Position numbers and translations under genes: made by a program
Source of the DNA: Syntrophaceae bacterium
GTDB taxonomy: Bacteria; Desulfobacterota; Syntrophia; Syntrophales; Smithellaceae
Assembly: GCA_003142535.1 (NCBI GenBank)
Contig: PLMQ01000058.1
Location: 1-32,707, forward strand
DNA: 32,707 nt
Direction: 5' to 3'
The notes under the pieces: generated by a model
Told to the model about the DNA's origin: nothing
Seen by the model: only the letters and a program-made list of their open reading frames with translations
Databases searched by the model: none
Part shown: piece by piece, positions 23,068 through 31,572 of the stretch
Layout: every line of letters begins with the position of its first letter
How positions within the stretch are numbered: the stretch's first letter is position 1

Positions 23068-24771
23068 TTAGTGCCGGTATTTACTTTCTCTTCGACCCTG
23101 TGATTTCCCCTTGTTCCTTTTTCTTGCAAAAAAAGAGTTTCCCGGTTTGGCAAATATTTTATTTCCCTTTTCTCTGCTTTTACCTTTATCGGCATATTCA
23201 ATCTGGATGCGGCGGTTCTGGAATTTTTCTTTTGTCAATTTTGCGATGATAATTTCCACCTGCCCGGCATCCGTCTCAAAAAAAGAATTGCAGCGCAGAA
23301 CATCAACATGAGAAATGCGCAGATCTGGCATATTGACTGTTTCCTGCAGGTAAGCTTTGAGCCGGCGGTCATTAAATCTATCCATTTGCCCCAGATTGAT
23401 AAATAACCGGACGGAACCAGAACCGGAGCCGACACCACCAGATCGGCCGCTTTCTTTTCTCAATTCCACGTTAATATCGGCAGCGTTGCGGTAATAGCTT
23501 AAAAAACGGTTAAATTCCGCCGAGACGAACCGCTGAATGATTTCCTCTTTGGTGATGCCCTTCAATTGTTCATAAACCGCGGGCAGAAAGGCTTCGATTT
23601 CTTGATGCTGAATTTCGGTGTTCTTAACTTTTTCGATTAAATGCAAAAGCTGCTTTGCACAGATTTCGGGGCCTGTCGGAATTTTAACCTGCACAAATTT
23701 CTTGCCGATTTGTTTTTCAATATGTTTGATGCGAAAATCTTCTTTTAAATTTATGATGACAATCGAAATGCCGGATTTGCCAGCCCGGCCTGTCCGGCCG
23801 CTGCGGTGAGTATAGTTTTCAATATCGTCCGGCAGGTTATAGTTGATGATATGCGTTAAATTAGTAACATCAATACCACGGGCTGCCACATCAGTCGCCA
23901 CCAGCATTTGCAGATTCTTTGTTCGAAAGCGGTTCATCACGCTGTCTCTTTGCGGCTGGGAGAGGTCTCCATGCAAGGCATCCGCGTTATACCCGTCTTT
24001 AATTAACGATGCGGCAACTTCCTGAGTTTCAATTTTTGTCCGGCAAAAAATAATCGCGTAAATATCCGGATAATAATCGGCAATTCGCTTCAGGGCTACA
24101 TACCTGTCTTTGGCATGCACCACATAATATTGATGCGAAATGTTTTCCGCTCCCATATTTCTCAGGCCGACCGTTATTTCCGCAGGCTTCTTCATGTAAC
24201 TGCGGGCGATGGCTTCAATGCCCCGCGGCATTGTTGCGGAAAAGAGCAGCACTCTTTTCTGTTCCGGAGTTCCGGATAAAATGGCGTTCAAATCATCTTT
24301 AAATCCCATGTCCAGCATTTCGTCGGCTTCATCGAGCACCAGCCAGCTGATGGTGGAAACATTTACTTTTTTTCTTTTGAGCATATCGAGCATGCGACCA
24401 GGCGTGGCAACAACAATCTGTGCTCCCTGGGCTACCTGCTTTATCTGGCTGACAATATTGGCGCCGCCGTAAATCGGCACAATATGCAGATTTTCGATAT
24501 GCTGGGCATAGTGACTCAGCTCATCAGTTATCTGCAAGCAAAGCTCTCTGGTCGGCGCGAGAATTAATGCCTGCGTTTTGGTTGAGGAGGGATCGATCTT
24601 TTGAATAATGGGTATGCCGAAAGCCGCCGTCTTGCCCGTTCCCGTATGCGCCAGGCCGACTAAATCCCTTGTTTGCTGTAATAGAAAAGGTATTACTTCC
24701 TGCTGCACAGGCATCGGCGCTGTAAAACCCATTTCCGTTATTGCCTTGAGGATTCTTTTATCAATGCCCAA
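23068..24771 (-). CDS. deaD: DEAD-box RNA helicase with C-terminal DbpA-type RNA-binding domain
   Basis: At least 567 residues. Helicase motifs in order: PMPVQ (Q motif, about 19-23), AHTGTGKT (41-48), PTRELC, TPGRML, DEAD (147-150), SAT (178-180), ATDVAARG and HRSGRTGRAG. A DbpA-like RNA-binding domain follows (about 445-520, VRLFINLGQMDRFNDRRLKAYL) and then a basic tail. It unwinds RNA, probably in ribosome assembly or cold adaptation as for DeaD/CsdA. The first usable standard start is TTG 24771, but it has no ribosome site. The frame stays open for ten more codons to ATT 24801, preceded at good spacing by TGAGG, and those codons encode the family-like TTFKELG. The true start is therefore probably ATT 24801. 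Confidence 0.92.
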   Translation of the reverse strand: MGIDKRILKAITEMGFTAPMPVQQEVIPFLLQQTRDLVGLAHTGTGKTAAFGIPIIQKIDPSSTKTQALILAPTRELCLQITDELSHYAQHIENLHIVPIYGGANIVSQIKQVAQGAQIVVATPGRMLDMLKRKKVNVSTISWLVLDEADEMLDMGFKDDLNAILSGTPEQKRVLLFSATMPRGIEAIARSYMKKPAEITVGLRNMGAENISHQYYVVHAKDRYVALKRIADYYPDIYAIIFCRTKIETQEVAASLIKDGYNADALHGDLSQPQRDSVMNRFRTKNLQMLVATDVAARGIDVTNLTHIINYNLPDDIENYTHRSGRTGRAGKSGISIVIINLKEDFRIKHIEKQIGKKFVQVKIPTGPEICAKQLLHLIEKVKNTEIQHQEIEAFLPAVYEQLKGITKEEIIQRFVSAEFNRFLSYYRNAADINVELRKESGRSGGVGSGSGSVRLFINLGQMDRFNDRRLKAYLQETVNMPDLRISHVDVLRCNSFFETDAGQVEIIIAKLTKEKFQNRRIQIEYADKGKSREKGNKIFAKPGNSFFARKRNKGKSQGRRESKYRH

Positions 24772-24888
24772 TTCTTTAAATGTTGTTACTGTTGTTTTAA
24801 TGGTTTTGCCTCACTTGTTTTCCGAGAGTATTAACCGGGCGATATACCGGTATTAATTATGGAAAGAGATATTATTCTTTATACTTAA

Positions 24889-24904
24889 TTGAGAAATTTC
24901 TCAA
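24889..24904. repeat. 16-bp perfect palindrome upstream of the helicase gene
   Basis: TTGAGAAATTTCTCAA reads the same on both strands. It lies about 90 bp before the proposed helicase start and may be an operator. The rest of 24802-25040 has a shorter palindrome, ATACCGGTAT (24844-24853), and no gene. Confidence 0.45.
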
Positions 24905-25034
24905 GGAAAGGTTTTGCCCGCATAGGCGAATTTGCCGGATGGGCCAACAGCAATAAAGATTAGCCGCAATTAACTTTTGGTTAAGAATCATTGTAAAAAA
25001 ATACTTCATGTAGTAAACAAAAGCCGCACGCAAT

Positions 25035-25179
25035 ATAGTGCGAGCTTTGCAAAACTCCGCTATTCGTCATTCCGGCGAAAGCCGGAATCTAGGAAATACT
25101 TGATAATACTGGATTCCGGCTTTCGCCGGAATGACATAATTGCTGGTTTTATACAGTTTTGCAAAGGTCTCATAGTGCG
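25035..25179. mobile_element. Repeat R1, copy 2: MITE-like element with 8-bp duplication
   Basis: Element 25043-25171 with terminal inverted repeats (CTTTGCAAAACT at 25045-25056 and its complement near 25154-25166) and a long internal palindrome (GTCATTCCGGCGAAAGCCGG against its complement ending GGAATGAC). ATAGTGCG flanks it at 25035-25042 and 25172-25179, as expected for a target-site duplication. No transposase is encoded, so it would need one in trans. It ends about 40 bp before the fusion gene at 25219. Confidence 0.75.
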
Positions 25180-25218
25180 GTATTTCTAATTGGTCACTAA
25201 TTTAAAGGAGAAAAAAAT

Positions 25219-27546
25219 ATGGAACTCCAGGGATTCCTTAAAGGCATCGAAATCATCTCTGATTTGCCGGATGAAGATATAAACCTCATTGCTAAAAATG
25301 CCCAGCTTCTGGATTTTCCGGATGGAACCGTTGTTATCGGAAGAGGTGAACTGGGCCGTTTCCTCTGGATCGTTTATGAAGGAGAAATGGAAGTCCTGCT
25401 TACCGAGGATAATGGAAACAAAAGGACAATTGCCACATTGGAACGGGCGCAAGTCTTCGGGGAAATGTCGCTTTTGACCGGGGAGCCGGCAGTTCTGGAT
25501 GTAATTGCCAATGGTGCAGCCAGGCTTCTGCGAATTCCGCGGGAGATTTTTTCCCGTATCATTGCCGGTAATCCCCAAACGCTCGGCAAATTCACCCGCC
25601 TGGTAACGAAGAGAATGCTCCGTAATGAACAGGATGACGCCCGGATTCGCCTGAAAAATGTTCACAAGGAAAATGAAGACCCTTATGATCTGAACTTCTC
25701 TTCCGTCGCCGATCCGCTGAAGATTCTTACGGTGAACTGTGGCAGCTCATCCTTGAAATATACATTATTTGATACGACAAAAAATGAGCCGGTCATGGAA
25801 GGGCTTATCGAAAAAATCGGGTCCGGCGATGCTTCTCATGTCATTAGGACAACGGAAACAAAAAAAGAGCAACCGGCCAAAAACATAATGGTTATTGAAG
25901 ATGCTTTCCGGATGATGGTAGCCACTATCACGGACAAGTCAAATACAGGAATAAGTGATCTGGGAGAGATAAGGGCTGTCGGGCACCGCGTTGTGCACGG
26001 CGGGGCTAAGTTTCCCGTTGCGGTTCTGATCAATGATGAGGTGTCCGCGTCCATTAAAGAGCTTAATCCTCTTGCTCCCCTGCACAATCCCTACAATCTG
26101 GAAGGGATCGAATTGATGAAGAAACTTATTCCTGCCGTGCCGCAGGTTGCCGTTTTTGATACGTCCTTTCATATGAACATGCCGGAAAATGCCTATACGT
26201 ATGCGCTGCCTTATGAAATCTGCGAGCAGGAGCAGATTCGTCGCTACGGTTTTCATGGAACGAATCACAAATTTGTCGCTCTGAGCGCAGCAACTTTCCT
26301 CAAGCGTCCGCTGGGGGAGTTACGGATGATTTCCTGCCATTTGGGAAGTGGCGCTTCCGTTTGCGCCATCGATCGCGGGCAGAGTGTTGATACGAGTATG
26401 GGGATGACCCCGCTGGAAGGTTTGGTTATGGGTACGCGGGCAGGGGACGTTGATCCCGGTGTAATCCTGCATCTGCTGCGGCACCGCAAGATGAGCGCCG
26501 ATGAAATTGATCAGATGCTCAATAAAAAAAGCGGCCTTCTGGGCATCAGCGGTAAAAGCAATGATATGCGGGAGATTTTATCGGCGGCCGAAGCTGGTGA
26601 TATGCGCTGCAAAAGAGCAATTTCAACTTTCTGCTACAGGATCAGAAAATATATCGGCGCCTATACGGCTGCGATGGGCGGACTGGATGTGCTGATTTTC
26701 ACTGGCGGAATCGGTGAGAATTCGGCGGAAATCCGCTCGCGGATCTGTCAACTCATGGAGGCATTCGGTATCTTTGTTTTAGATGATATTAACCGGAATG
26801 CCCATGTTCAGCACGGTCAGATAACAGATATTGCCGAGCCCCGCTCCCGCGTCCGGATTCTCATAGTTCCGGCTGATGAAGAAAAAATGATTGCCCGCGA
26901 AACACTTCATGCGTTGGGCAGGGTGAGGACAAAAGACGATATTCAAAAACTCCAGTCCCTTCCTATTCCCATATCTACTTCGGCCCATCATGTCCACTTG
27001 AGTCAGAAAGATTTTGAAATTCTCTTCGGCGCCGGGCAGGTAATGTCGCCGCGCTCGGAACTCAGCCAGCCCGGGCAGTTTGCCGCTGTCCAGGCGGTTA
27101 ACCTCATTGGCCCGAAAGGGAGAATTGATCACGTCCGGATTCTCGGCCCCGCCCGTAAAGAATCGCAGGTGGAAATATCGCGCACGGAACAATTCAAGAT
27201 GGGCATTGATGCGCCCACCCGGGATTCCGGAGATATTGAAGGGACTCCGGGAATCACACTGGAAGGAGAACTGGGAACGCTCAAATTAAGCAAGGGTGTA
27301 ATCTGCGCCAAGCGCCATATCCATATGTCTCCGGCGGAAGCTCTGAGTCTCGGCTTGCGCGATAGGGATGTAGTTATGGTCAAGGTTAAAGGCGTGCGGG
27401 AAATAATCTTCGGAGATGTGCTTGTCCGCGTTCATCCTGATTACCGGATGGATATGCATCTTGATACGGATGAGTCCAATGCCGCCCAGATTTCCGAAGG
27501 AACAGTTGGTTACATTGAAGCCATCCAGCACCGCAATTACATGTAA
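25219..27546 (+). CDS. Three-domain fusion: cNMP-type sensor, acetate kinase, PduL phosphotransacylase
   Basis: A 775-residue cytoplasmic protein. Residues 1-135 are a Crp-like cyclic-nucleotide-binding fold (FLWIVYEGEMEVLL, then FGEMSLLTGEP), but the usual arginine of the phosphate cassette is absent (GEPAVLDV). Residues 167-567 are a full acetate kinase: NCGSSSLK (173-180), GHRVVHGG (255-262), FDTSFH with Asp314, GFHGTNH (344-350), CHLGSG (373-378), GGIGEN (496-501). Residues 573-775 are a PduL-type phosphotransacylase with both zinc-ligand motifs, HHVHLS (590-595) and KRHIHMS (698-704), plus a C-terminal MHLDTDESNAA. Together they would convert acetyl- or propionyl-CoA to acyl-phosphate and then to acid plus ATP. 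AAAGGAG precedes ATG. A mobile repeat lies just upstream. Confidence 0.93.
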   Translation: MELQGFLKGIEIISDLPDEDINLIAKNAQLLDFPDGTVVIGRGELGRFLWIVYEGEMEVLLTEDNGNKRTIATLERAQVFGEMSLLTGEPAVLDVIANGAARLLRIPREIFSRIIAGNPQTLGKFTRLVTKRMLRNEQDDARIRLKNVHKENEDPYDLNFSSVADPLKILTVNCGSSSLKYTLFDTTKNEPVMEGLIEKIGSGDASHVIRTTETKKEQPAKNIMVIEDAFRMMVATITDKSNTGISDLGEIRAVGHRVVHGGAKFPVAVLINDEVSASIKELNPLAPLHNPYNLEGIELMKKLIPAVPQVAVFDTSFHMNMPENAYTYALPYEICEQEQIRRYGFHGTNHKFVALSAATFLKRPLGELRMISCHLGSGASVCAIDRGQSVDTSMGMTPLEGLVMGTRAGDVDPGVILHLLRHRKMSADEIDQMLNKKSGLLGISGKSNDMREILSAAEAGDMRCKRAISTFCYRIRKYIGAYTAAMGGLDVLIFTGGIGENSAEIRSRICQLMEAFGIFVLDDINRNAHVQHGQITDIAEPRSRVRILIVPADEEKMIARETLHALGRVRTKDDIQKLQSLPIPISTSAHHVHLSQKDFEILFGAGQVMSPRSELSQPGQFAAVQAVNLIGPKGRIDHVRILGPARKESQVEISRTEQFKMGIDAPTRDSGDIEGTPGITLEGELGTLKLSKGVICAKRHIHMSPAEALSLGLRDRDVVMVKVKGVREIIFGDVLVRVHPDYRMDMHLDTDESNAAQISEGTVGYIEAIQHRNYM

Positions 27547-27571
27547 TACCAATTCTAAATTAGAGCGCTAT

Positions 27572-27681
27572 CTTTGTTGGCAGCGTCGTCGGCTTCCTCA
27601 ACGTAGTGATAGGGGACGGTCGCGACCATCCTCTATATCTCCCCCTTACCGCCGCGTTATCCTTTGAAAGCGAAACGGTAC
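27572..27681. repeat. Dispersed repeat R2, copy 3 (reversed)
   Basis: Reverse complement of the R2 core: TACCGTTTCGCTTTCAAAGG, then a GAGG..GGCGG-like middle, then ACGTTGAGGAAGCCGACGACGCTGCCAACAAAG. The central part is unlike copy 2. It directly follows the fusion gene. Confidence 0.7.
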
Positions 27682-27742
27682 AAGTATCATTCTTGATTGG
27701 GCTCTCCTGCCAATTAGGGTGAGGAAAAGCCCCCGTAAAAAG

Positions 27743-27772
27743 CTGCGGAAAAAACTAATGTTTTTTCCGCAG
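27743..27772 (-). terminator. Intrinsic terminator for the TPR membrane-protein gene
   Basis: CTGCGGAAAAAAC (27743-27755), loop TAAT, then its exact complement (27760-27772). On the - strand it is followed by CTTTTT and lies about 125 bp past the stop of the gene at 27896. It may also slow transcripts arriving from the fusion gene on the + strand. The remaining 27773-27895 shows no feature. Confidence 0.65.
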
Positions 27773-27895
27773 TAGTCATAAAGAAAGTTGTCAAATGTAG
27801 TTTATTGGTTACACCTACCTATGCTGTTCAGTGGTCGTCATTCATCAAAACTGAGCATTACCATTTGTAATCAGTCTTAGAGTCCGCCCACTCAA

Positions 27896-29596
27896 TCAAC
27901 GGCAGTATCCCTTGCCTTTAGCGATGTTTAACGTTTTGCATGCTCCCAATGCACACGCTTTTTGCGCATCACGGCAGCCAAAATTGTTGTTGCCCTGTAT
28001 AAAATAAGCAGCCCCCCGGTTGTTGTAAGCTTCGGCTAAATCCGGTCGCAGGCGGATAGCCTCGTTAAAGTCTGTAAGGGCATGCTGATATTGACCAAGT
28101 TTATAGTAAGCAATACCCCGGTTGTTGTAGACAATGGCATAATCAGGTTGTCGGCTGATCGCCTCGTTGTAGTCCTCAATGGCTCGCTGCTGCTGGCCAA
28201 GATGAGCGTAAGCAAGCCCCCGGTTGTAGTAAGCAGTGACATAATCAGGTGTTATATGCAAAACATGATTAAAAAGCTCGATACTGTTTTTCCAGTAACC
28301 ACATTGTTGCCAGGTTAAAACTGCCAGGATGGCCAGGACGGCTATTCCGGCCGGGAATAAAATCTTTTTGCGCATGTTTTCGCGTTGGAACAAAAGCGGA
28401 ATGCCCCAGACCAGCATAATGGCAATGCCGATAGAGGGCAGATAAGTATAGCGGTCGGCCATCGCTTGTCCGCCGACCTGCACCAACCCGATTACGGGAA
28501 TCAGAGTTCCCAAATACCAAAACCAGCCCACGAATAAAAAAGGCAATTTCTTAAGGGCATAAATAACAACAATAGTAATTCCGATCAAGATGAAGCAAGA
28601 AACTAATATTTGCCATAGCGGAAAGGGATATTCATAGGGATACAATACGGCCAGATCAACCGGCCAGAAAGTTTTTCCTAAATAAGAAACATAAGAAATG
28701 ATCGCATTCAGAACACGTGCAGGAAAGGGCAGCCTCTGCACAGAAATCAGAGCGCCGCCTTTATTTTGAGCCCAGAGGGTAACAATACTCGCGGCGATTG
28801 TTAAGAAAATAAAAGGAGCCTTTTCCCATAAAAGAGAACGGATGATTGAAGAACGGCTCACAAGCGGCGTGGATATCCTTTCCTCTTTAGTGGAATAGGC
28901 TTTACGCTGTTTAGTTTTCTTCTTTCCTGATCTTTCACTAACCGCTACCGGCACTTTTACTGGAGCGAGGGCTTTCTGCCATCGTCCTAACGGCCAGTAA
29001 TCAAGAAGCATCAGCACAAAAGGCAGGGTAACCAGCATGGGTTTGGCCATTAGTCCCAGAGCAAATAATGTTAAACAAAGAAAATATCTGGAGAGTTTAT
29101 GCTCTTCAACGTAAAAGGCATAGACGTAGAGGGTTGCCATACCGAAAAACATGCTCAAAACATCTTTGCGTTCGGCAGCCCAGGCAACCGATTCCACCCG
29201 CAGGGGATGCAGGGCAAAAAGAGCTGCGACGAAAGCGGAAGGCCAAAGGGATTTTGTCGTCTTTTCTAAAAAGAAGAACAAAAAGAGGACACTGCCGATG
29301 TGCAACAATAGATTTACCAGGTGATGACCAGAGGCGTTTGCGCCGAATAAGCTCCAGTCCAGAACATGAGAAAGTAAAGTCAGGGGATGCCAGTTAGCTA
29401 AGACAACAGCGCTAAATGCCCATTTGATCGTTCCCGAATCAAGGCCTGATTGAATATGATTGTTTTCAGTAATATAAGCGTAGTCATCAAAACTAACAAA
29501 ACCATTGCCCAGGATTCGGCTAAAGGCGATAAAAGAAACAACAATTAAGAATATGACAATGAAATATGTATATTTTTTATTCATAAGTTGGGCCAT
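27896..29596 (-). CDS. TMTC-like polytopic membrane protein with C-terminal TPRs
   Basis: A 566-residue protein. About ten membrane segments (residues 10-430) begin with a first loop FVSFDDYAYI carrying paired aspartates, as in GT-C glycosyltransferases and the TMTC/O-mannosyltransferase-like group; a basic loop lies near 235-255. The C-terminus has three tetratricopeptide repeats (YVTAYYNRGLAYAHLGQ, YAIVYNNRGIAYYKLGQ, LAEAYNNRGAAYFIQGN; about 440-545) and a cysteine-bearing tail. Relatives are common in Desulfobacterota and are annotated as TPR proteins; a sugar-transfer role is inferred from the fold only. Either ATG 29596 or ATG 29584 (GGATGG upstream) may be the start. Confidence 0.82.
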   Translation of the reverse strand: MAQLMNKKYTYFIVIFLIVVSFIAFSRILGNGFVSFDDYAYITENNHIQSGLDSGTIKWAFSAVVLANWHPLTLLSHVLDWSLFGANASGHHLVNLLLHIGSVLFLFFFLEKTTKSLWPSAFVAALFALHPLRVESVAWAAERKDVLSMFFGMATLYVYAFYVEEHKLSRYFLCLTLFALGLMAKPMLVTLPFVLMLLDYWPLGRWQKALAPVKVPVAVSERSGKKKTKQRKAYSTKEERISTPLVSRSSIIRSLLWEKAPFIFLTIAASIVTLWAQNKGGALISVQRLPFPARVLNAIISYVSYLGKTFWPVDLAVLYPYEYPFPLWQILVSCFILIGITIVVIYALKKLPFLFVGWFWYLGTLIPVIGLVQVGGQAMADRYTYLPSIGIAIMLVWGIPLLFQRENMRKKILFPAGIAVLAILAVLTWQQCGYWKNSIELFNHVLHITPDYVTAYYNRGLAYAHLGQQQRAIEDYNEAISRQPDYAIVYNNRGIAYYKLGQYQHALTDFNEAIRLRPDLAEAYNNRGAAYFIQGNNNFGCRDAQKACALGACKTLNIAKGKGYCR

Positions 29597-30132
29597 CCGT
29601 TAAAACATAATTTTATTATTACAAGACAACAAACCTGTGTCGTAATGTAGCATTTTTCATAGTAACAAATACATAAATAAATTACTTTATTCTGTTTGCT
29701 TATCCGTTTTTCTCTTGCTCCAGGGTAACCTGCCCCGATACTTGTAATACATGTTAAGTTAGAGTTCAGCCATTTATTGATTATTTTCAATTGAAATGTT
29801 GTGTGAATTGGGAAGGGTTTCATAAACCGATTTTTAAGGGGTTTTTCCTCACATTCATGCAATCATATATATGGGCCAATGAAAACACAGCTGCGTTTTC
29901 ACGCAGTATAAATTCCCTTTGTTAAAATAGCACTGGAACAATGGATCGCTTTGCTATTTCTTTCTGACACCGAATCCGGTTTTTGGCCAATGCGGAAGCA
30001 ACATTTTTTCCGCGTCAACAAAGATTAATACAAAGAGAGATGCAACTTTACAGCAATATATCAACCCCGGCATTACATGCTGCTAATAGAGTAAAAAAGC
30101 CTGCGCTTGCGTGTAAGGAATGATCTTTTCAC

Positions 30133-30161
30133 TTGACAAGCTGGTAAGCTATATATAGATA
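30133..30161 (+). promoter_or_regulatory. Candidate promoter for the thiolase-SDR operon
   Basis: TTGACA (30133-30138), 17 nt, TAGATA (30156-30161); TATAGA with a 15-nt spacer overlaps it. It would give a leader of about 110 nt. The rest of the 685-bp gap 29597-30281 is AT-rich with no convincing gene. Confidence 0.5.
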
Positions 30162-30281
30162 AATTTTGCAAACTCAAGAAAGCAAACTTCTCAATAGTAT
30201 TTATTCTGTTGCGGAATTGTAGAATCAGTTTGCGGTGGAATTGAATATTATAGAGTAAATCCAAAAATTAAGGAGTGAATT

Positions 30282-31550
30282 ATGAGTAAAGTAAGTATCA
30301 TCGGTGCTTATAACACCAAGTTTGGTTCCTTTGTTGAGAAAAACAAAGAAACAGGCGAAGTAAAAGATCTGAAAAGTTATTATGATCTGATTATTGAAGC
30401 TGGACAGGGAGCTATCAAAGACGCGGGTCTGGAGCCCAAAGATATAGATGGTATTTGGTTGGGCACTTGCTCTCCTTCAATGTTTGTCAATCAGGAACAC
30501 GATGCCCCGTTGGCATTGGAAGTAGCGCCCAATGATCTTAGATTTGTCCATACAACAAGAACAGAAGCGGCCTGCGCTTCATCGTCTATTGCATTGTACA
30601 ACGCAATTTTTGGCGTTGAATCAGGAAGATTCAAGCGAGTTCTCGTTATTGGCGCTGAAAAAATGAATCTTCTGGATACAAAAGGAACAACCCATGCTCT
30701 GGCTTGTTCGTCTTACTGGCCGTCAGAAGGCTCCAAGGGAATGACCTTCCCCGGTCTTTTTGCCGAGTACGCAAAGGGTTACATGAAGCATTATAATTTT
30801 ACACTGGAAGAATTGAGAAAGATGTTAGCCACTGTTTCCGCCCTGATGTATAAGAATGGCGTCGAAAATCCATTGGCACAGTTCAGTAAGGGTGGTCCTC
30901 CGGATAAGATGCAACTCTTTACCGCTGAAGCTATTCTCAACCTGCCCTCGGAAGGCAAGGGTAGCAATCCGATTGTCGCCGATCCTTTAAGGCTGCATGA
31001 TTGCTCTCTGATTTCCGATGGAGCGGCCGCTCTTGTGATTGTTCCGACCACGGAAGCCAAAGCAATCAGCAAAAAAGTTGTTGAAATTGCCGGCATTGGT
31101 TCCAAAACGGAGAGAATGCCCTTAAACGTCAGGCCGAACATGTATGAACTCTCTGCCGGTAAATTGGCTGTAAAACAATCTTTCGCTGAAGCCGGAATCA
31201 CCATCAAAGACGTAAATGTTGCTGAAGTTCACGATTGCTTTACCATTAACCAGCTTCTCAGTACGGAAGCGCTGGGACTTTCCAAAGACGGCCGTGCCGG
31301 ATTTGACTATATCGAAGGGAAATACAGCCGTAACGATGATTGCCCGATCAATTTATCCGGCGGTCTCAAGTCGAAAGGTCATCCCGTTGGCGCAACCGGC
31401 GCTTCCATGCATGCGCTGATTTATAAGCAACTGATCGGTGAGCCTATCGGCGCTACCCGCACTAAAGGTCAGCCGGAAATCGGCGTCGCCTTCAATGTTG
31501 GTGGCTCTGCTGTCACCAATTGCGTCACAACGATGAAGAGAATTAAATAA
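30282..31550 (+). CDS. Thiolase family protein (SCP2/acetyl-CoA acetyltransferase-like)
   Basis: A 422-residue thiolase-fold enzyme. The nucleophilic Cys98 is in EAACASSS; His317 is in VHDCFTIN; GGLKSKGHPVGATG (about 360-373) carries the second active-site His, and NVGGSAVTNC closes the fold. Sequence style is that of the SCP2/non-decarboxylating group, which makes or cleaves 3-oxoacyl-CoA such as acetoacetyl-CoA. That group often has a separate DUF35 OB-fold partner, and none is present here. AAGGAG precedes ATG. An SDR reductase starts 22 bp after the stop, so the pair probably interconverts acyl-CoA, 3-oxoacyl-CoA and 3-hydroxyacyl-CoA. Direction and chain length cannot be read. Confidence 0.88.
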   Translation: MSKVSIIGAYNTKFGSFVEKNKETGEVKDLKSYYDLIIEAGQGAIKDAGLEPKDIDGIWLGTCSPSMFVNQEHDAPLALEVAPNDLRFVHTTRTEAACASSSIALYNAIFGVESGRFKRVLVIGAEKMNLLDTKGTTHALACSSYWPSEGSKGMTFPGLFAEYAKGYMKHYNFTLEELRKMLATVSALMYKNGVENPLAQFSKGGPPDKMQLFTAEAILNLPSEGKGSNPIVADPLRLHDCSLISDGAAALVIVPTTEAKAISKKVVEIAGIGSKTERMPLNVRPNMYELSAGKLAVKQSFAEAGITIKDVNVAEVHDCFTINQLLSTEALGLSKDGRAGFDYIEGKYSRNDDCPINLSGGLKSKGHPVGATGASMHALIYKQLIGEPIGATRTKGQPEIGVAFNVGGSAVTNCVTTMKRIK

Positions 31551-31572
31551 TTTACTAAAATAATTTAGGAGA

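Noticed and set aside
25035-25179. Rho-independent terminator reading of the long palindrome
   Set aside because: The terminal repeats, flanking 8-bp duplication and second copy at 7434 mark a mobile repeat; any termination effect would be secondary.
29581-29862. 93-codon - strand frame beside the TPR membrane-protein gene
   Set aside because: Composition looks like translated AT-rich intergenic DNA, with no domain and no good ribosome site.
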